DNA of 64,000 nt, from the NCBI GenBank assembly GCA_937976305.1, contig CALJSB010000060.1, forward strand, positions 1 to 64,000, read 5' to 3'. Each line of letters begins with the position of its first letter. The first letter of the stretch is position 1. The notes under the pieces are model-generated. The model saw only the letters and a program-made list of their open reading frames with translations, did not search any database and was not told the DNA's origin. Of the stretch, positions 60,052 through 64,000 are shown in pieces. This DNA comes from an uncultured Acidimicrobiales bacterium (lineage in GTDB: Bacteria; Actinomycetota; Acidimicrobiia; Acidimicrobiales; SZUA-35). A program made the translations under genes and the position numbers.

Positions 60052-60462
60052 TCACTTCTTGGCCGTTGCCTTCTTAGCGGTGCTCTTCTTTGCAGAAGCC
60101 TTCTTGGCTGGGCTCTTCTTTGCCGTTGCTTTCTTCGCTGGGCTCTTCTTTGCCGGAGCAGACGCCTTGGTCGCTGCCTTTTCGGCGCGGATCACGCGAG
60201 CCTCGAGATCTTCGAGATCCCGGCGCGTGACGAGCACGAAGCCAGACGCAAAGTCCACGGTCTCGCGCACGGTCTTGCCAACTCGGCTGAGGACAGGTTC
60301 GGTGATGTCAACGACGGGCTGCACCTGCTTCTCAATGATCGAAAGGACCGGTGATGCTGCTTCGACGGCAGCGTCAACAGCGGAGTCGACTGTGGAGCGG
60401 GCTTCATCGACTGCATCAGTTGCGCTGTCGGTGATCTTGGTGATGACGGAGGAGGTGTTCAT
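60052..60462 (-). CDS. Helical protein with histone-like AAKK tail (phasin-like?)
   Basis: 136 aa from ATG 60462. Residues ~1-95 are amphipathic and helical (ITDSATDAVDEARSTVDSAV, DAAVEAASPVLSIIEKQVQP), reminiscent of phasin or granule-binding helices; residues ~100-136 are an Ala/Lys/Ser/Pro tail with AKK repeats like histone H1 or PhaF. The combination suggests a protein bridging nucleoid and granule or membrane, but no polyester genes are nearby and the assignment is tentative. Its promoter is well defined and overlapped by an inverted repeat. Confidence 0.78.
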   Translation of the reverse strand: MNTSSVITKITDSATDAVDEARSTVDSAVDAAVEAASPVLSIIEKQVQPVVDITEPVLSRVGKTVRETVDFASGFVLVTRRDLEDLEARVIRAEKAATKASAPAKKSPAKKATAKKSPAKKASAKKSTAKKATAKK

Positions 60463-60469
60463 GACCAAA

Positions 60470-60506
60470 ACAATACAAGAGCTAACGAGTGCTTGCAATA
60501 GTTAGC
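60470..60506 (-). promoter_or_regulatory. Promoter with overlapping inverted-repeat operator
   Basis: On the minus strand, -35 TTGCAA (60493-60498) and -10 TATTGT (60470-60475) are 17 bp apart; the -10 ends 7 nt before ATG 60462. The inverted repeat GCTAAC/GTTAGC (60481-60506, 14-nt spacer) surrounds the -35 box, a layout typical of TetR-type repression. Confidence 0.6.
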
Positions 60507-60543
60507 AGTTACTTCTCTTCGTGACCTTCGCCACACCACGAGC

Positions 60544-61302
60544 TCATACTCGTTCGCTGACCAACGCAAGCAGATCGGCATGGACCGACGCCGGTGCCGG
60601 CTCGACCGGCAGATCGGCTTGGGTCGTCACCCCGCTCAAGACGAGCTCGAACTTGTAGCCGAGCGCCTGGGCGAACAAACCATCGGTCTCAGGCCGATCG
60701 CCCACCATGACGCCCTCGGTACCGAATCGTTGGGTGACGAGGTCGGCCATTGGCTGATGTGGCTTACCGCACACGATCGGGGCAACCTCAGTGGCGGCCT
60801 GCACCGCACCCACGATGGCCCCGGCCCCGGGGTACAGCCCGTTTTCGGTCGGGTAGGTTCTGTCGTCGTTCGTTGCGATGAAGCGTGCTCCATCGAGTAC
60901 CGCCTGCACTGCGCCTCGCAGGCGTTCGTAACTGAGATCAAAATCGAGGGCAACCACGACCGAGTCCGGCACCGAATCGCCGTTGCGGTAGTCGGCAACA
61001 ATCGATGCACCCCGGGCCTCGACAGCCTCCGAGGCGCCAGGACCGCCGAGCACAAGCACCCGTTCGTCGGGAGCCACGATCGACGCGCCCGCCATCGCGG
61101 ACGACACCACAGCACCCGTTGCTTCGATACCAAAGCTCGCGAGCTTGTCGATCTGAGCCTGTTCGGTCGCAAAGGCGTTGTTCGTCGCAAAGATCACTTC
61201 GTGACCGACGTGGCGCAGCAACTGCACAGCCTCGGCTGAACCAACGATCGGCATCTTGCCCGTCCACAAGACACCGTCAAGATCGAGAGCCCACACCGTC
61301 AC
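60544..61302 (-). CDS. HAD-IIA family phosphatase
   Basis: 252 aa from GTG 61302. Motif I DLDGVLWTGK contains the nucleophilic Asp and the general acid; motif II FATNNAFAT has a Thr; motif III Lys is in CGKPHQPMAD and motif IV is VGDRPETDGLFA. The large C2 cap in the middle is typical of NagD/4-nitrophenylphosphatase-type enzymes. The mycobacterial gene in this position (Rv1692) is a glycerol-3-phosphate phosphatase, which is the best guess. A GAGGAA Shine-Dalgarno precedes the start. Confidence 0.92.
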   Translation of the reverse strand: MTVWALDLDGVLWTGKMPIVGSAEAVQLLRHVGHEVIFATNNAFATEQAQIDKLASFGIEATGAVVSSAMAGASIVAPDERVLVLGGPGASEAVEARGASIVADYRNGDSVPDSVVVALDFDLSYERLRGAVQAVLDGARFIATNDDRTYPTENGLYPGAGAIVGAVQAATEVAPIVCGKPHQPMADLVTQRFGTEGVMVGDRPETDGLFAQALGYKFELVLSGVTTQADLPVEPAPASVHADLLALVSERV

Positions 61303-61522
61303 CGCCTGTTTCCTCGCTGACAGTGCTCCTGGTGACCGTGTTCCGTGAGCTTCCGCTTACTGTTCGTGAAGGGTCGGGCCATCTCCGCACGGTAACGGCC
61401 GCGACTGGGTGGATTGACTCGCCCTCGGGAACAAAAGCACCGATGGTCATGCCGATACGGTCGCTCCTGGGCAGGTGCTGGGTAACCCCAGGCACGGCGG
61501 AGCGCATTCAAGGGGCGTCTCC
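61303..61522. other. Intergenic region between the HAD phosphatase and sulfotransferase genes
   Basis: 220 bp between divergent genes. It contains a bulged stem-loop GTGC-TGGG/CCCA-GGCAC near 61474-61494 and no convincing -10 by the TANNNT rule adjacent to the sulfotransferase start. Short Arg-rich frames on the minus strand here have no recognisable features. Confidence 0.5.
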
Positions 61523-62437
61523 GTGCAACACCATGTGATTTTTACCAACGGCCGATCCGGCTCGAACTTCGTCGTCGATGTGCTGAATCAACATCCACAC
61601 GTCTGCAACTACGGCGAGGTGCTGGGTGGCTACATGCCGTCGATGAAACTCCATCGATGGTTTCGCTACGGCGGCTGGTCGGTCGAGTCCTACCTGGACT
61701 TCATCAGCGAGTCGCGCGTCCACTTCGAACTGGCGCAACGCTACAGCCGTCGGGCTCGGCGTCGCCGCGGCGAGACCGAGCGCGACAAGACCTGGCACAA
61801 CTTGAAGACCATTGGGTTCAAGGATCTGGGCATTCGGTTCTCGCAACATGACCTCGACGACTACCTGTTGCGCCGGCCCGATGTGCAAGTCATCAACCTG
61901 TACCGCGTCAACACCTTGCGACGGGCCATTTCGCTCCTGGCCCTGGCCGCAACGGGTCAGGTCGTGCGCCGGCATTCCGACGAGACCCACCGCACCCGCA
62001 TCCACGTCGATCCCGACGACGTCTTGTCGTTGATGGCGATCATGGAGCGCGAGACCGAACGGCAGCGGATCCTCATCGAACAGCTGCCGGCTGAGCGGGT
62101 CTACGACATCACCTACGAGCAGCTGTTCGCGTCGGGGGAAGCGACACGCCGACACCTCCGAGGCATGTTCGACCTGATCGGGGTCGAACCGATTCACATC
62201 CTCACTCGCCACGAACGTGTGCTGTCCCCCGACTTGAGCGAGACCATCATGAACTACGACGACGTCGCACGAGCCGTGTCGGCGACGCGATATGAGCACC
62301 ACCTCTATGACGGCGAGACCACCGACGGCCAGGCCGTGATCGACCTCACCGCCGGCGATCAAAACACGAGCGGACCCGTCATTGATCTGCGGGACTCAGC
62401 CCGCCGACGAGACGATTCGGTCAAGCGACCCAAGTAG
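61523..62437 (+). CDS. Sulfotransferase family protein
   Basis: 304 aa from GTG 61523 (a GTG at 61475 is the alternative). The PAPS 5'-phosphosulfate-binding loop HHVIFTNGRSGSNFVVDVLN is at the N-terminus; the 3'-phosphate-binding region is likely PDVQVINLYRVNTLRRAISL. The C-terminal ~50 residues are unconserved and polar. The family transfers sulfate from PAPS to glycans, lipids or small molecules; the acceptor is unknown. It stands alone on the plus strand and overlaps the convergent SSB-like gene by 42 bp. Confidence 0.82.
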   Translation: MQHHVIFTNGRSGSNFVVDVLNQHPHVCNYGEVLGGYMPSMKLHRWFRYGGWSVESYLDFISESRVHFELAQRYSRRARRRRGETERDKTWHNLKTIGFKDLGIRFSQHDLDDYLLRRPDVQVINLYRVNTLRRAISLLALAATGQVVRRHSDETHRTRIHVDPDDVLSLMAIMERETERQRILIEQLPAERVYDITYEQLFASGEATRRHLRGMFDLIGVEPIHILTRHERVLSPDLSETIMNYDDVARAVSATRYEHHLYDGETTDGQAVIDLTAGDQNTSGPVIDLRDSARRRDDSVKRPK

Positions 62438-62749
62438 CGCCGTGCGTTTGGCCGGCGTCACCGCCACGTCGGTTGCAAGCACGTCCGTGCGTGAGACGAG
62501 TGCGCCGTTCGATCGAAAGAAGCGCCGCCGCACGGCGCCTATCAGTGCGATCGTGCGATCCACGTTCAGACGAGGAGCACGACTGACCCGGCCGACCCAT
62601 GTCACTGGCACGGCATTTGCTCCGGGCCCAACGACCAGATCGAAGGTCAGCCTGATTGAGCCATCGTCGAGTTCGGTCGTGACCGGTTCGGCTCGAACGG
62701 TGCCCATGAGCACGACGAAGTTGAGGGTTTGCTTGGATTGAGCCGACAT
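62396..62749 (-). CDS. SSB-like OB-fold protein
   Basis: 117 aa from ATG 62749. QTLNFVVLMGTVRAEPVTTE, then DDGSIRLTFDLVVGPG and VPVTWVGRVSRAPRLNVDRT, matches the five-strand OB pattern of bacterial single-stranded DNA-binding proteins (n-V-l-x-G-r-v-x-x-d-P) but is short, lacks the acidic C-terminal tip and is divergent. It may bind DNA or be a specialised paralogue. It lies 46 bp after the TPR gene on the same strand. Confidence 0.75.
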   Translation of the reverse strand: MSAQSKQTLNFVVLMGTVRAEPVTTELDDGSIRLTFDLVVGPGANAVPVTWVGRVSRAPRLNVDRTIALIGAVRRRFFRSNGALVSRTDVLATDVAVTPAKRTALLGSLDRIVSSAG

Positions 62750-62795
62750 GAGCTCGCTCCCCTGTTTGTTGTGTATTCGCTGGGGGAAGGTGAGC

Positions 62796-63530
62796 TCAGC
62801 GCAGGTTTCGAGCTCGTTGGCCGGCATCACCGAATGTCGGGTCGAGCTGACTCACCTCGCCGAAGAGGCGGCGAGCTCGGGCCAAGTCGCCAACTCGCTC
62901 GTAGAGATCGGCCAGTGCATACCAGCGTCGCAAGTGATGCAGCTTGGGCTTCTTTGGTGCCTTGGGGGCCTTTTCGAGCACCCGGATGCCATCAGTCGGT
63001 TTCCCCTGGTCGGCAAGAGCGCCGGCGTAGACGATCCGCCCCTCCTCGACGAGCTCGGGCCCTGGCGATGTCTCACCCAGGTCGAGCCACAACTCTTCTA
63101 CCCGGTCCCATTGCCGCATGGCCCGGTGGCAATCGGCCATGACCGGGTGCTGTTCCACCGAACCCGTCGCTTGAGCGAAGGCCTCGAGATCTTTGAGAGC
63201 CAGTTTCCACTTGCCGAGCCGATAGGCCGACAGGCCGCGCAACTCGAGAACTTCTGGGATTCCCGGAGCAAGGCGGTCGATCGAGTCGAGGAGCTTTTGG
63301 GCGTCGCCAAATCGTTCTCGCTCAAAGGCCACCGCAGCCTCGGCCAGCCGCCGACGCAGCTTGGTGTCGGTCTCGGGAGCGACGCCGTCGAACTGCACGT
63401 CCGTGACATCGATCGCTTCAGCTGCTTTGCGAGCCTTTTTCGTCTGGCGAGGCGCGTTGTCATCAACTCGAACAACCACCGGCTTGTCTCGCCGCACCGG
63501 TGGGGGCGGAACCCGCTTCTGACCTGCCAT
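62796..63530 (-). CDS. TPR-repeat protein (Rv1691-like)
   Basis: 244 aa from ATG 63530; the longer frame adds an Arg-rich segment. A basic, Pro-rich N-terminus (about 1-40) precedes about five tetratricopeptide-like helical pairs: LAEAAVAFERERFGDAQKLL, LRGLSAYRLGKWKLALKDLE, HRAMRQWDRVEELWLDLGET, LADQGKPTDGIRVLEKAPKA, ALADLYERVGDLARARRLFG. It is a scaffold for protein contacts. Mycobacteria have a comparable gene next to the HAD phosphatase and tlyA, so its position is conserved. Confidence 0.86.
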   Translation of the reverse strand: MAGQKRVPPPPVRRDKPVVVRVDDNAPRQTKKARKAAEAIDVTDVQFDGVAPETDTKLRRRLAEAAVAFERERFGDAQKLLDSIDRLAPGIPEVLELRGLSAYRLGKWKLALKDLEAFAQATGSVEQHPVMADCHRAMRQWDRVEELWLDLGETSPGPELVEEGRIVYAGALADQGKPTDGIRVLEKAPKAPKKPKLHHLRRWYALADLYERVGDLARARRLFGEVSQLDPTFGDAGQRARNLR

Positions 63531-63567
63531 GGATGCCGAGCCTACGAGTTCGCGGCGTCCGTCCGAC

Positions 63568-64000
63568 TCAAGGGTGTGTTTTCGTCTGCTCGAGCTCCCG
63601 CGACGGACGGAGCGAAAGAGGGGCAATACGATCTTGTCGACCGACGAGTCGACAGAGGTTCAGCGCCGACATCGGCCGGTGATAGAGGTAGCCCTGCGCC
63701 AGCCTGCCGCCCATCTGCTCGACTGCGGCGGCGTCATCGGTTGTCTCGACCCCTTCGAGCACCACGTCGAGGTCGAGGGCGTGGCAGAGATTGAGCAGGG
63801 ACGAGGTCACGGCTCGGGTGACGTGGTCGTGGGCCAGGTCGGCGACAAAGGATTGATCCACCTTCACGACATCGATGGGAAGGCTCCGAAGATGGGACAA
63901 CGATGAAAAACCGGTTCCGAAGTCATCCAAACCGATCCGGACGCCTTGGCTTCGAAGCGCGTGCAACGTGGGCAGAGTCGCCTCCACGCCGACGATCGCC
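63568..64000 (-). CDS. EAL-domain protein, C-terminal part (runs off the window)
   Basis: About 144 codons of the 3' end are visible. DDFGTGFSSLSHLRSLPIDV, VKVDQSFVADL, VVLEGVETTDDAAAVEQMG and AQGYLYHRPMSALNL are the second half of an EAL cyclic-di-GMP phosphodiesterase domain; the catalytic Asp pair (LDDFG) and the Glu of EGVE are intact, while the EAL motif itself would lie beyond the edge. It is on the same strand as the TPR gene and 37 bp from it. The N-terminal domains are unknown. Confidence 0.93.
   Translation of the reverse strand, partial: AIVGVEATLPTLHALRSQGVRIGLDDFGTGFSSLSHLRSLPIDVVKVDQSFVADLAHDHVTRAVTSSLLNLCHALDLDVVLEGVETTDDAAAVEQMGGRLAQGYLYHRPMSALNLCRLVGRQDRIAPLSLRPSRELEQTKTHP

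Noticed and set aside
61277-61511. Short Arg-rich minus-strand frames upstream of the HAD phosphatase gene
   Set aside because: No start signals, no domain, and two overlapping frames of similar length; treated as non-coding.

Overview
The window is a gene-dense, high-GC (roughly 60-65% by eye) chromosomal segment from an actinobacterium. It carries a complete Pup-proteasome system (arc, dop, pup, prcB, prcA, pafA, pafB, pafC), a twin-arginine module with helY, an actinobacterial DapD and a GarA-like FHA protein. The protein sequences and the frequent leaderless starts (TANNNT about 6-8 nt before an ATG or GTG) make me favour Acidimicrobiia (Ilumatobacter-like); this is an impression from memory, not a search result. 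I see no CRISPR array, prophage, transposase or rRNA. One tRNA gene (Pro, GGG) is present.

Layout. 1-10.6 kb: a repeat-rich gene end, an enoyl-CoA hydratase, an acidic/lysine-rich protein pair, a LysM-transglycosylase, a double-domain ThyX-like protein, a lipid-kinase-like protein, helY, tatC and tatB. 10.8-12.5 kb: a GDPD, RNase Sa-type ribonuclease and barstar operon. 12.5-26.9 kb: lepB, pafC, pafB, pafA, an acetyltransferase, prcA and prcB on the minus strand; then a plus-strand island (PAP2-like membrane protein, dapD, AbiEi/DUF559-like gene flanked by 46-bp palindromes); then pup, dop, a fatty acid desaturase and arc. 26.9-29.8 kb: oligopeptidase B and a divergent histidine phosphatase. 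29.9-38 kb: a diguanylate cyclase and a block resembling mycobacterial Rv1822-Rv1830 (pgsA, gcvH, garA-like, MerR, DUF151 nuclease, MerR), plus a DUF2079 membrane protein and an SRAP protein. 38.1-45.7 kb: tRNA-Pro, a SpoIIE-phosphatase/anti-sigma-kinase pair, der, a DUF512 radical SAM protein, ispH and a PAS protein with a degenerate GGDEF domain. 45.7-64 kb: a block resembling Rv1691-Rv1713 (plsC, cmk, tyrA, aroH, rluB, scpB, scpA, trpS, HD, NUDIX, pyrG, recN, nadK, tlyA, HAD phosphatase, TPR protein), with a serine hydrolase, a sulfotransferase, an SSB-like protein and the end of an EAL-domain protein.

How the genes work together. Arc unfolds pupylated proteins for the PrcAB core; PafA attaches Pup and Dop removes it; PafB/PafC are the associated WYL regulators. 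TatB/TatC and LepB serve protein export. ScpA/ScpB, RecN and Der serve chromosome and ribosome maintenance. Cmk, PyrG, ThyX-like and NadK supply nucleotides and cofactors. TyrA and AroH make aromatic amino acids, DapD makes lysine and diaminopimelate, and IspH makes isoprenoids.

Most unusual points: the palindrome-flanked AbiEi/DUF559-like gene inside the proteasome locus; the two-halves ThyX-like protein whose signature residues are split between its halves; the pervasive leaderless promoters, including one divergent pair whose -10 boxes overlap; an arc gene whose best ribosome-binding site faces a GTC codon; and a ribonuclease-barstar pair inside a phosphodiesterase operon.
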